NCBI GenBank assembly: GCA_011033025.1
Contig: WFMF01000091.1
Coordinates: 186,001-250,000 of the forward strand
Length of the DNA: 64,000 nucleotides
From: Beroe forskalii
Lineage: Eukaryota > Ctenophora > Nuda > Beroida > Beroidae
Direction: 5' to 3'
The translations under genes were made by a program, and so were the position numbers. Every line of letters starts with the position of its first letter. The first letter of the stretch is position 1. The notes beneath the pieces were generated by a model, which had not been told where the DNA came from, searched no databases, and saw nothing but the letters and a program-made list of their open reading frames with translations. This document shows positions 1-11,200 of this stretch, one piece after another.

Positions 1-1
1 A

Positions 2-151
2 GACGGTCCTAGTCACCATGACTCTAATAAAGGAGGAGACAGCAAGGAACAGGAGGAGGATGAGAGTGGGACTAAGGCATCAGATAGCAGATACAGCAGT
101 GCTGCAGCAGATCGTGCTAATTCGTACAAAGCAGAGAATTCTGAGGAGTCA
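2..151 (+). CDS. Possible internal exon of an unrecognised + strand gene (left edge)
   Basis: An open frame from base 2 encodes about 50 residues rich in Asp, Glu, Ser and Lys, including the run SGTKASDSRYSS and ending in AENSEES. A good donor (TCAG/GTGGGT) follows at 152. The bases AG at 1-2 could be the end of an acceptor, but the exon's 5' border lies at the window edge and cannot be checked. The composition suggests a disordered acidic segment, and no family is recognised. It could be the end of an upstream gene or an early exon of the CEP43 gene to the right; its sequence does not resemble the CEP43 N-terminus. The opposite-strand reading is Leu/Ser/Pro rich and less protein-like. Confidence 0.4.
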
Positions 152-1826
152 GGTGGGTGCAGAGGTCCAAGGGGTGTTGTCCTTTCAAAAATCACAATAC
201 AGGAGTGCTGTGATTTGACCCGTTCATATCTCTGTGTTAAGCTTGTTCAAAGGGCATTTCGTGTGTCATGAAGTATCGCAAATAGAGGAATAGCTTCAGT
301 GAGGACTATGAAGATTCTTCATAGCCCTCGCTGAAACTGAAGATCTACCTTTCAAGCAATTTTATATCGAAAATGTGCAGTGATGTTTCTGTGCTTTCTT
401 TAATCAATTCTCGCAAAAAGTTGGATAAAATACAAGTTTATTTGCGATATTTCAGGACCAGGTATATCGAAATATACTCTCGCGAATATCGTACTCTGGG
501 CGGGGATTCTGCTTGCCGTAGCCTTGCAATTACGTCCAGGTAGGGTCACTAACAATTCTAATGTAATACCAAACTAATGATCGTAATAGTCATGTCCGAT
601 AATTATAAGGTAGTTTTCGGATTAAATATATTGATCGATTTATGGAAATAAGAGTCTCCTTCAGTTCGTAAATGGTTCATTAATAATTTCAGCATATTCA
701 AAATCCTCAACAAGGAATTTTCAGGGAAGAAAGAAGAAAAAGAAGAGGAAAAGTTATGACCTGAGATTCAAAGATCCATTATATAGAGCAATTCGTAGCC
801 GGTGTTTCTGAACAACTTACTGATGTTTTTTATAGCTCAAAGTACCTGATTTATCATCCCGGGGTTTTCAATGTCAGTACTGGTTCACTGGAAACATGAA
901 GATGTCTTTCAATTCATAAACAAATGGACGATATTTTTCATTGAAAAACCGAAAATCTGGTAGAATTTGAAGAATTCGGTCATCAAAGATTCGGCATCCG
1001 ATGTTCAAAATCCGTGTCTTCATTGACAAGTATTCGTGATTCAATTTATTGTTGTCTGGCAAAATATCTGATGTCTAGTGAGAGTTGTGATTCAATCGAA
1101 ATGTTTTTATATTCGAGTATCTAATTTATTTTACATTCATTGTATTCCAGTCCTATTACTCGACTCAAGTGTTATTCAAGTTTTCAATGTATTTCTTGAT
1201 ACTCTTAAAAGATTGAAAATTCCTATAAATTTTGCAAAAAATATGATTTAAATTTTAATCGAAACTTAAATTATGAATCTTGAGGTTATAAAATTTTCAC
1301 TCGCTATGCGAGGAACGAAATCATAGCCCAAAATGAACCAATTTGTCGAAATATTAGTCAATCAATATAACATTTAAAACTCATAAACTTCCAGTGCATA
1401 AACTTCAAGATTTCATTTTGTCACATGATATTTTTGGGAAAAGTTGATGTCAAAATCTGATTCATTTCCAAAATATTCATATCCTAATAATTCTATATCA
1501 CACAATCAGTATCAATAAATATCGTAAAGCTTTCAAAGTATTATTTATGCGTTTGTTCAGATCTTATTTTCCAAAAACTAGCGGGTCGTGACGTGAATTA
1601 AAGAATAAAAGTTATGGAACTATGAAAATGAAATTTTGCTTTACCATGTCAGAAATGTAAATTTTACACCTTCATTATTATTTTCAAATTTATGTATTTC
1701 CCCAAATTCATACCGTCACTACCCGCTGCATCCCATTCATTTTACAAGTAACCGTTTTTATTTTCAAAAGGTATCGCATGATGAGAATAGTGCGGTTCTT
1801 CATATCAAATCATATCCATTGGGCTA
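152..1826. other. AT-rich intronic or intergenic DNA
   Basis: No exon with convincing borders was found. The stretch is AT-rich with many stops in all frames. A short inverted pair (GAGGACTATGAAGATTCTTCATAGCCCTC) lies at about 300-330. Confidence 0.4.
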
Positions 1827-1968
1827 GGGATCGCTCACGTAATTTTACGTTATCAGCTAAACTTAAAGGAGGGATGGGTTTGCGAATGATAAAACGAAAT
1901 CATATTCTGTTAACTTGATAGACGAGGGAGGGCGTAAAAAAGGCCAAAAATCGATTGTGAACGATCCC
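1827..1968. mobile_element. Short TIR element, GGGATCG family, copy 1
   Basis: The segment starts GGGATCGCTCACGTAATTTTACG and ends with its rough inverse, TGTGAACGATCCC. No coding capacity is seen in 142 bp. The same ends occur at 22678-22856 and 30063-31297, so this is one non-autonomous DNA-transposon family present at least three times. Confidence 0.7.
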
Positions 1969-2065
1969 TTATGATTTTGATTTTATTTTTACCACCCATT
2001 GTTTCTTATTACCGCATGCTATGCGTCCCTGGGACTTCCAAATCTTAAATCTGAAAGAAACCATA

Positions 2066-2405
2066 TTATCTCGGGATGCCGTTATTGTTACTGATATTAG
2101 CCGGCTGAGACGCTGCATTGTTGTACGACACGGATAGACTGTTCGTGGCCATGTGATCATCCACCACCATCATGTTATCATGTCGTAACATGGCCCCGTG
2201 GTCAGCAACCCCATGGTGATTGTTCATGTTGTCATGGTGATTGTTGTGGTTGTTATGGTTGATGTACACCTCAACTTCTTCATCTTCAATATCCTCATCT
2301 TCCTCCTCTTCCTCCTCGTCGTCTAGTTCTTCCTCCCCGTTAGAAGATGGTACTGCGTTAGGAAGCGGGCTGGTTTTGTCTATTTCTATCTCCCCCTCCT
2401 CTTCC
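2066..2405 (-). CDS. Terminal exon: acidic then His/Asn-rich tail
   Basis: On the minus strand an acceptor (TTAACTGCCCAG) at 2406-2408 opens a frame of 113 codons ending in a stop at 2066. The first 45 residues are strongly acidic (EEELDDEEEEEEDEDIEDEE). The rest is rich in His, Asn and Met, with clusters such as YINHNNHNNHHDN. No domain is recognised; the sequence looks like a disordered tail. The entry phase (one base completing a codon) fits a cryptic donor inside the 4519-4676 exon (after HSW), so it could be an alternative last exon of that gene. It could also end a separate gene. Frame, acceptor and stop are seen directly; gene membership is inference. Confidence 0.6.
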
Positions 2406-2950
2406 CTGGGCAGTTAATAGATGAAATAGCTATAGTTAAATGTGTTTTTAATTAAGTCGCATGTGAAATAGTTAATTGTAATTTGTTAAGTAACGATTTT
2501 ATGATTGTGAAATTTAGATCATAGGTCAAATATTCAACTCATCATTCACATCATTCTTAGATATACATTGAATGATTGAACCCAGAATTGATGAGGAGAA
2601 ATTTAGCAAGTGAGTATCATTTCACCCTCAACACTCAGAGTTTTCTCGAAGTTCCGTAGTTTTTTTTTCGGTAGAGTGTTGGTAAGATCGATTTCAAGTT
2701 TTCATTATTCGATCACCTAAACCCTGATCATTTGATTTTTCAATATTTTCTGTCATCAAGTTTTCTCTATCGCCCTGATTTTTTGCGCAAGACTTCCCGA
2801 TATTCATTAAAAATCTCATATGATTGCTTGCAACCTTGAAATTTCACCCTGAAAATCATTTTATCTTCAAACACACTTCTAACTTTCAGCCCAAGCACCC
2901 AATCACAGCCCCATCTACCTCCACTGAGGCATGATCTTCATTCCCCCTTG

Positions 2951-3480
2951 TTATCTGAGCCACTTCGCACCCTGAGATCCTTGTCTTCGGATGCCGCCCC
3001 TTTTCTCATGCCAGGTAAGAAGGGAGTTGTCGTTCTTTGCACAATACCCCTTCAAGGGCGGGGTATCAGGGTACGTTTCCCTGATGTAATCCCTTAGACT
3101 GCTCCTAAAACCCTCCTCATCATTGATTGATTTAAGCTCGTCTGGTATCATATTCCAGAGTCTGGGTCCCAGGAAAGGCAGTGACTTCTTGAACTTATTC
3201 CTTTCAGCTGCCCCCAGCACCGCACTCAGACCAGGACCTTTAGCCCTCCTCCCTAAAGTCTGATGAGTGGAGAACTCAAACTGGTGAGTATTAGGGCTGA
3301 TCCCCCTCTCTACCCGCCACATCTCATCCACCATGTTGATCTCGTGGAGTCTCTGCACGGAGAATATCCGGAGTTTCTGTAACCGCTCCCAGTAGTTGAG
3401 TCCCTGGCAGTGCTGGAGCCGTGCTGTCATGGATACTCTGCTTTCTTCCAGACGATCTGCTGCTCCTTTCTTAGAGAGGT
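2951..3480 (-). pseudogene. Retrotransposon ORF fragment (non-LTR RT C-terminal region)
   Basis: An open minus-strand frame of 187 codons carries the signature seen after the reverse transcriptase domain in CR1/Rex-like non-LTR elements: NYWERLQKLRIFSVQR, then a MWRVERGISPN motif and FLGPRLWNMIPDEL. The RT core itself (YADD box) is not present, so this is the 3' end of a truncated copy. Its upstream edge runs into a 39-bp minisatellite whose units keep the same frame. It lies between exons of minus-strand genes and is probably intronic. It is regarded as dead. Confidence 0.7.
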
Positions 3481-4216
3481 CCGTGAGGGAAGCAGACCTG
3501 TGAGCCCGGGTCAAAGGGTTTGTGAGGGAAGCAGACCTGTGAGCCCGGGTCAGTGGGTTTGTGAGGGAAGCAGACCTGTGAGCCCGGGTCAGTGGGTTTG
3601 TGAGGGAAGCAGACCTGTGAGCCCGGGTCAGTGGGTTTGTGAGGGAAGCAGACCTGTGAGCCCGGGTCAGTGGGTTTGTGAGGGAAGCAGACCTGTGAGC
3701 CCATGGTCAGTGGGTTTGTGAGGGAAGCAGACCTGTGAGCCCGGGTCAGTGGGTTTGTGAGGGAAGCAGACCTGTGAGCCCGGGTCGGTGGGTTTGTGAG
3801 GGAAGCAGACCTGTGAGCCCGGGTCAGTGGGTTTGTGAGGGAAGCAGACCTGTGAGCCCGGGTCAGTGGGTTTGTGAGGGAAGCAGACCTGTGAGCCCGG
3901 GTCAGTGGGTTTGTGAGGGAAGCAGACCTGTGAGCCCGGGTCAGTGGGTTTGTGAGGGAAGCAGACCTGTGAGCCCGGGTCAGTGGGTTTGTGAGGAAGC
4001 AGACCTGTGAGCCCGGGTGAGTGGGTTTGTGAGGGAAGCAGACCTGTGAGCCCGGGTCAGTGGGTTTGTGAGGGAAGCAGACCTGTGAGCCCGGGTCAGT
4101 GGGTTTGTGAGGGAAGCAGACCTGTGAGCCCGGGTCAGTGGGTTTGTGAGGGAAGCAGACCTGTGAGCCCGGGTCAGTGGGTTTGTGAGGGAAGCAGACC
4201 TGTGAGCCCGGGTCAG
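3470..4216. repeat. 39-bp minisatellite, about 19 copies
   Basis: Units of 39 bp read TGTGAGGGAAGCAGACCTG followed by TGAGCCCGGGTCAGTGGGTT. Copies are almost identical. One near 3990 lacks a G, and others carry ATGGTC or GTCGGT variants. Because 39 is divisible by 3, every frame without a stop stays open, which creates long spurious ORFs on both strands. The first unit lies within the retrotransposon ORF fragment at 2951-3480, so the array was probably seeded from that element. Confidence 0.95.
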
Positions 4217-4518
4217 GCTTAGTTACTCCGTAGTTCTGTTTCTTGGGAAACAGGATAAGTATAGGCTTATACGCGCATCAACTCTCGCCCTTCCTTGAAA
4301 TTGTCAATTGCTGTCCTTTAAATTTACCTATCGAAAGTGCAGCTTGGCAAGCACTTCAACTATCTTCAAATCCAATAAATCTTATGAAATTTTTGCCACC
4401 AGTAAATGTGACCCCAATTAATCTCATTCGTTCTTATACCCGGTCCAATTTCCTTTAATTGCCCGTTTGGATCTAATTTTAAGAGAATCTAATTTTGAGA
4501 TGACTTATTGATCCCTTT

Positions 4519-5003
4519 TCAGCTACAAGAGATCACCGCACCCTCAAGAAAACCTTCCCTGTATTTCTGCTTGGAGTTGGTTTTGTTGAGGTTCTGGAAG
4601 GACTTTGTGGAAGGAGGGGACTGGATCAGGTACCAACTGTGCACATCCATTGGAATGTCGTGTCTGTTGTTGTTACCTGGAATCAGGAAATCGATGTTTA
4701 AAAAACAAACAGTGCTAAAAAATCGAGGTTCCAAGAATCTAGGTTCCAAAAATGCTTATTCAAAATTTTTCTGGCAACAGCCTTTTTTGATTATGACAAA
4801 ATTGATTTAAAAAACCAAATGTTTGCTTGGGCGGAATATCATCATTTTTATCCCCTTGATTTTAATGATCACACTCTAACACTCACCCTTCACAGCGGAT
4901 GTAGCGTCCGCGGAGAGGACCACCTGCCAGCCCAGCTCGCCCACCTTGTGGAGAATGTGGCAGCAGATGCTCTTACCCACCTGGGCGTCCCTCCTGTTCT
5001 TCC
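4519..5003 (-). CDS. Unrecognised gene, two last exons (5003-4887 and 4676-4519)
   Basis: Minus-strand exon 5003-4887 has an acceptor CTCCGCAG and a donor AAGG/GTGAGTG. Exon 4676-4519 has an acceptor TGATTCCAG and ends in a stop. They join in phase 1 with a glycine spanning the junction. The product contains DAQVGKSICCHILHKVGEL, GWQVVLSADATSAVKG and then DIPMDVHSWYLIQ. The alternation of a helix with short hydrophobic strands looks like a folded, conserved domain, but I cannot name the family. Upstream exons are not identified; the minus-strand exons at 11.4-13.3 kb are one possibility. The + strand across 4892-5031 also happens to have AG and GT borders, but its translation is less convincing. 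Confidence 0.6.
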
Positions 5004-5589
5004 CTGCGGAGTGGAGAGGTGAGTCATCTCTTCTAATTTGAGGGGTACTTGGGCGATTCAAGAGAATCTTATTATTTATCCCGAGTCGGTATAGTAGAGG
5101 TAAGTCATCTTCAAAATACCAGAATAAGAAGGTTATGGTTAGGATGGTTTTTATTAGTTACCTGTTGTTTTAAATCTACTAAAGATCCATACAGAGCTGC
5201 CCGGGCAATACTAACGATAAGATGGTGAAATACTGAAATTTCATGATTGGAAAATTGCCCCCGCCCCCAAAGATTATCATTGATGTCATATTCCATTGTA
5301 ACAAGTTTAGGTAGGTAGATAATCTGAGTAGGTGACTCCTTAATTCAACGTTTTCATTTTTACGAAGTTGACTGATAACATAGCCGATCCTGAGTGCAGC
5401 TGTCTGCCTGCAAAACCGTAATTCGCACCTCACAGGTGGAGGGGGGGGGGGGGTTGGGAGGAAGGGGAAATAGGAAGGGGGGGGGGCTGTGAATGAAAAT
5501 CTGCCCAAACCAGTGGCGTGGGGACAGAGCCTCAGGTAAAATCAATGGATATTTTTTAACTTTTATAAAATTTTCAGCACCCGAGATCA

Positions 5590-6345
5590 TTTTTAAGCAG
5601 TAAAAAGATAGTCCGGTCGAAAATGGGATCAGTCAGGGAACTAACTTGGGGCAATGACTTAGGGTGTTTTTTCGATTCATTATGGTCCCAGGAGTCACCA
5701 AACCGGAATCCCCGAAAATCCGGTCGGCACTTTTCGAGATATGGCCACGCCCTTTTTCGACCGTGGGAATTTTTGGCGAAAATCACTAAAAATTCACAAA
5801 ATGGCAAATAAGGCATGATTATATTCTTATCCCAAGTTTTTTGACCCGAGAAATCGATTAAAACCATCATCTAAGCTCTAGACCCAATATTTCGGCCAGT
5901 AGGGGCCACGCCCACTTTTTGCCATGGATATTTTGGCTAAAAATCGAAAGTTTCGAAATCATTGGAACATAGGCATGATTATACTCTAGACCCATGTTTT
6001 TTGACCCGAGAAATCGATTAAAACCATTATCTAAGCTCTAGACCCAATATTTGGGCCAGAAGGGGCCACGCCCACTTTTTGTCATGGATATTTTGGCTAA
6101 AATTCGAAAGCTTAGAAAACATTGGAACATAGGCATGATTATACTCTGGACCCATGTTTTTTGACCCGAGAAATCGATTAAAACCATCATCTAAGCTCTA
6201 GATCCAATATTGTTGTCTTGGATATTTTGGCTAAAAATTGGAACTTTCGAAATCATTGGAACATAGGCATGATTTTACTTTAAATATGGATGTTTTTTGA
6301 ACCGAGAAATCGATTAAAATCATCATCTAGGCTCTAGACCCAATA
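5590..6345. repeat. About 126-bp tandem repeat R, copy A
   Basis: Four to five diverged units contain GACCCGAGAAATCGATTAAAACC, CTAAGCTCTAGACCCAATAT, GGGGCCACGCCCACTTTTTG and GGATATTTTGGCTAAAA. The same array occurs in inverted orientation at 34940-35655, with an almost identical end module (GGAATCCCCGAAAATCCGG). The minus-strand ORF at 5574-5870 is part of this repeat and has a matching ORF in copy B, so it is repeat sequence and not a host gene. Confidence 0.85.
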
Positions 6346-6371
6346 TTTATTGTGTATATTTTGACTGAAAA

Positions 6372-7430
6372 GTGAAAATCGGAACTTTCCAAAACGTAAA
6401 ATGTTTAAATAGACATGGAAATGATTATACTATTATACTCAAAGTTCATGCTTTTGGTGAATTAGGGAATATTTTGGCCAATAGGGATAGTACCCAGTAC
6501 CCACATTCTGTCATGAATTCGAACTGTATACCAGATATAAAGAATACCAAGTATAGTAGTTAGTAATTCACGGTCAAAATTATAATAAGATTATATTTAC
6601 CCTCATACAGTGAATGTGCTGATATTAGCAACTCTGAAGAAGTTGCTTTTGATAGCTCAGATGAGCAAGTCGTTAGATAAATCTCAATTAGGAGATTGCT
6701 GGTTCGATTCTCATTTCTGAAATTCTAAATACTGTGAGACTGTGGTGAGAAAATCTGACAAGTTGTCAGAGTGACCAACCACACGGTTCAGTCGTTCATT
6801 CAACCCAGAGTACAGAAGATTGCAGACGCCAGTAGGAGGGTAAATTCATCTCTGCCCGCCTTGAATCTTGATTCCAGCTGATTAATTGACTATAATTGAA
6901 TTCATAGATTCCTGCCATAAGTTGTAAAGCTGTTGAAAGTTCAACCTTCAATGAGAGTTCAATGAAACAATGGTCACTAAGTTGTGAATGGACAGCGGAC
7001 ACTGGTAGGTGATTAGGTTATACTACTAAAAGGGGGACGGACCTTCGAGAGGCTCGGGCAACCATGAGGCTTTTGGGCAGTGTCTCAGTGTGCTGGGGGA
7101 ATGTGGGTGGAACGAGTCCCTTTCCTCTCCAGTTCCCAGAATTCCAGCAGACATTAGTATACCATAAACCATTGCCATAGAAAGCTCTACTGGCGATAGG
7201 AGTCATCTCCTGTGTCTTCGGGGACGCCAAGTCGGCTCCTAGATACTAAGGATCAATCCGGTCAGTGTTGGCGGACTCGTCACTTGCCTTGTTAAGTTCA
7301 AGACGACCAGTCCTATGGGCTAGCTTATGATTCTGCTCAGTTTATGTAAAAGATATCAGTTCCTGCGCAGAAGTAGGGTCAAAATACTTTGTCCAAATGC
7401 AGTTAGGCGCCAATTTTACTACGACACCCA
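6372..7430. repeat. Dispersed repeat S, copy A (about 1.06 kb)
   Basis: The block is repeated at about 32995-33995 in the same orientation. Shared stretches include ATTTTGGCCAATAGGGATAG, TAAATCTCAATT.GGAGATTGC, GACCTTCGAGAGGCTCGGGC and GGCGGACTCGTCACTTGCC. It begins with a remnant of repeat R and contains the tRNA-like segment at 6645-6720. The 70-codon minus ORF at 7018-7230 is matched in the other copy and is repeat-derived. Confidence 0.85.
6645..6720 (+). other. tRNA-like segment (pol III promoter-like), SINE-type, copy A
   Basis: TAGCTCAGATGAGC gives a D-arm with GCTC/GAGC pairing and an A-box-like core. GGTTCGATTC 40-odd bases later is a B-box. The anticodon and T stems pair poorly, so this is not a functional tRNA. 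It is more likely a tRNA-derived promoter of a SINE-like unit or a tRNA pseudogene. The copy at 33282-33358 has the better B-box GGTTCGATTCCCA. Confidence 0.5.
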
Positions 7431-8163
7431 GCTTATCTTATCTCTTGTGAATATGCCGCATACTAGTTCCGATTGCATATAAGTGACAGCTGTCTTATAA
7501 GTATAGATTCCCAATATACAGTGTATTGGCGATGAGCATGCGCATTATTGAGTAAACTATATCAGATGGCATCAAAATTCAAAACGATATTGTAGACTAA
7601 TTTAGTTGGAGGTCAACGGAGAGGAATTTTAATTCAATCCCACATTAAATTATGCTGTCTTACGTTTGAATCGTAATAGTGTGAAAATTAAAACAAATTT
7701 TAGCCGAGAATCTGCACTGCCTGTCACATTTGACTCGCTTTGAACCCCGGAAATCTTTTATCTCCACTCAGCCTCTCTCACCCTCGACTGTATCGCTAAT
7801 ATGAGGAGCTTGATATCTAGATATTACGTCAACTACCACTATTTAGGCATATATCAACCCCTATTTGAAATTGATTACTCATGGATGAAATTCCCACCTC
7901 CTGGAGAAGTTGGGGGAGAAGTTAAAAAACAACAATCAATGAACTTTATTAAGGCTAAAGATCTTAAAACATCTTCAAACTGCAGAACATTTTGAAAAAA
8001 TTGAGTTAATTCCATTACTGCTAACACTGTTTTTAAGTCAAGCATCTCGACACAATGAATTTAAGGCTCAATTGTCAGTGTTAACAGCCCCTATTATATC
8101 CCAAAGCCCCTTTACTGAAGCCCTACATACAAAGTCACGTGATATCCTCTTCTCTTTTGGCAG
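7431..8163. other. Non-coding stretch before the first visible CEP43 exon
   Basis: No repeat or exon is recognised until the acceptor TTCTCTTTTGGCAG at 8150-8163. The exons encoding the CEP43 N-terminus (LisH dimerisation region) should lie upstream of 8164, but I could not identify them. Confidence 0.35.
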
Positions 8164-8256
8164 AGTGGTAAGTACGAGGGCAGGACAGCCTTAGAAGGAC
8201 AGATAGACTACGATGTGTCAGACGAGTTACCTCTCCTCGCTGCAATCATCAAACAG
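8164..8256 (+). CDS. CEP43: CEP43 exon, end of LisH/FOP dimerisation region
   Basis: The exon is 31 codons in phase 0 at both ends, after acceptor CTCTTTTGGCAG and before donor CAG/GTACCT. The peptide GKYEGRTALEGQIDYDVSDE followed by LPLLAAIIKQ aligns with the family stretch that has an R-E-N-L helix, a short acidic loop and a PLLLEVIR helix. The following intron (8,666 bp) contains the probable nested minus-strand gene. Confidence 0.65.
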
Positions 8257-11200
8257 GTACCTACTCTCTTTCTTGTAACAGTTTTAAGGCTATAATCTGG
8301 TTCCTCTTCGTGGATTCCTGACTTCAAAGGAATGATTGAATATTATCAGAAGATTGTTATTGATATTTCACTCCGAACTGAAGTTTATTATATTTTTGGA
8401 CACACATAATTTAACTTATTTACCTTATTTACACGCCATGGGAAATCTAAGAAACAGTTCATTATTCTAAAACGTTTTTCTGTCCGACACTCCATCCACA
8501 ACCGGCTATTTTGTAGTAAGCTTATTAGAAATGAAATAGTTCTGTGTTAGCATAAATTGTCAAACGCAAGGAAACATTTTCATTATTCTGAGGGTATAAA
8601 GGCAACTTTCGTCGTTTTACTAATGGATAGCTAAGTGCCTAACCAAAAACCATGGTGAACTCAGCGTAGATTCTTGCTGTACGACATGTTAAACAAGGAA
8701 TCGAAACTGAGGAGGTCCGTACAGGTCATTGCTATTGCGACGTATGTGATTATACAGCCAGGATTTAGATTATGCACAATGTTGTTCAATAACCTTCGAT
8801 ACTTCTGAATTTAAAACCTTTTTGACTTACTTTAAAGGAGGTAAGCTTCATTTAAAATGGTAACGGGAGTTGTTATGTTGCTGTAGGTATCTTGTCATGC
8901 GTCAGTACTGAGATTAAAAGATTAAAATTTGTCTTTATCATTTTATTCAGTCAATATGCGTTGCACAGTTTTGTTATCGCCCTAATAATTTTAGATAACC
9001 GAGTCTCCTTGGCAAAGACAGTGTTCATGATACTTGGAACTTTGGAATAGAATTATAACTCTGATTACGGCACGAATTAGGGATTCAGATAACGATGAGT
9101 TTCTCAGGACAGATATTTCCTGGTAAAACGCTACTTTTCCAGTCGGGTTTGAAGAGTTCGCGGGGACTCTACTTGGAAATGGAAGAGCACAATGTCTCGT
9201 GGTTTATTGACACATGATAAGAACGAAGTTTTCTAGTATTTGAATTTAGGATAGCGAACCGGTTTAATCAAAGACCCCAATAATTTACGTCTGAACGCAC
9301 GTGAATTGGATTAAAACCACCGCTGCAGTGGTTTCCTAGAATTGCAATTTCCGAATATCTCGTGCTCTTATCTCGTATCTCCTCCTCCCCTTCCAGTAAC
9401 CCTGGCAACCAGCATATAGAGACTAGCAACTAGCATGTAGAGGCTAGCAACTAGCATGTAGCCACAGCTCCCCGAGGTTTTAATTCAAAACTGGGAGGGA
9501 CTCTCGTGTCACAGGAAAATGATACTTCCAGGGGCTTGGACCTCGGTCCACAGTCCGTGGAATGCTCCAAGGAGGGATAGTGTCTGAAGAATCTGGAGGT
9601 GGTTTAGAGGGGAGGGGTCGAGTGAGCTACACAAACATGCAGCATTGGGACCTGTGGAGAAGGAAATGAGGAAAGATTATCATGGGCGGTTTTGAGAAAT
9701 CCCCTTATTTAACGAAAAATCCCCATATTTTGCGAAATATGCCCGTATTATCGTACCCCCCCATTTTCGACCCCCAGAGTTATTTCCCTCATGTCTTGTA
9801 AGGTTATATTTTGTGGAAACTGTTTCGATCAGAAAAACAACAGAGTTTGATAAAAGTGAAAATATTTCAAAATGAAATCTGACATAAAGAATGAATGTGA
9901 AATACTTGGCAGACCCGCTACCGGTCAAAATCTACCCTTTCTTCACCGCCTTATTAACCTATCAACAAAAGATCTTATCTTTAAAATTCCTTCTCATCTG
10001 TATTTCAACCTTATCACTCATTAAAAACTAAGCATTATATACAAAGCAACTCTTCACCACCCTAGCAGCCTTTTAAAACCTTTCTGGACGAGTTTTTAAT
10101 AGAATCATCCACTACCTATTGTACCAATAATAATAATAATGATGTGATTATTTATGAAATGATTTCGTAGGTATTGTCCAATATCAACTGCCTATCAATT
10201 TACCCACAGCAAGCTGACTCCTGACCAATCAGAGTAGAGTACTCGGATGATACTGAGCGCTGATTGGTCGATCAGAAGAAAGCCGTTGATAAACTGATTT
10301 ACCCTCATACAATATCCGGGAAATGGTCTGAATCTCGTCAGTACCGAAGTTTTCTCTCATTGCTCGGCTTTGGAAGATCTGACAGATTGTGTGTCTTCAG
10401 GCATGCCGATATAAGTGTCATGGTCAATTATTTGGAGGTATTGTGTATACTTTCCGCTGGCAATGTGGAGAGAAAACTTCCATAGCTCTGCATCATACCA
10501 ATCAAGATAAGATAACATGGTAACTCCAAAGAATCACCATAGTAACAATTCTAACTCACTCAGTCACCATGGCAAGCTCTTATAAACACCATGGTAACCC
10601 CAATGATCAATAATTTGCTGTAGAGACATAGCTAGATCATAGCTATGAATTGTAATAAAGAATTCGTAAGGCTATCCAATATACAAAATCTATTTTTTCT
10701 GGTGATTGCATCTCGAAAAATTCAAAAACTCTGCACAGTTGGATATTGGATAGCCTCACAATAGATATATCGAAGATAGTAATTGTAGTCACTCCCAATT
10801 AGCGACCTTAACTTTTAATACATACTCAACAATCAGCCCTTATCGAGCCAAGAAATTTATATAAGTACTTCTCAGTAGAACTATCAAAACATGAATATTG
10901 TACTCAAATGCTACTTGGTGGCGTATCGAACTCCTACGTGCGCGGCTTTTCCATGCGCGGCGTAATCGGGCGCGGCTCACTGCCTGCCATTCACAGCCAA
11001 CTGAGCCGCGCACGATTACGCTGCACGGCGCATATGGAGAAGCCGCGTACGTAGGAGTTAGACACGTCCCTGTAATAGTTCAATACACAGGAATAAAACC
11101 AATGTGGATATAAATTGTGTGATGATGTGTTCCTCTCTCTATCAAAGCCTCAAACTCGGGCTAAAACTGTAAACCATACGCGGCCTCGCTATATTATATC

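Noticed and set aside
4892..5031. Exon on the + strand (acceptor CCTTCACAG, donor GAGAG/GTGAGT)
   Set aside because: The minus-strand reading joins in phase with the next exon and gives a more protein-like product; the + borders are probably coincidental.
5574..5870. 98-codon ORF with a matching 120-codon ORF at 35388-35750
   Set aside because: Both are parts of repeat R; similarity reflects repeat copies, not a conserved gene.
6645..6720. Functional tRNA gene
   Set aside because: Promoter-like boxes are present but acceptor, anticodon and T stems do not pair well, and the segment is inside a repeat.
7018..7230. 70-codon minus-strand ORF
   Set aside because: Lies in dispersed repeat S, and the other copy at 33.6 kb does not preserve the frame.
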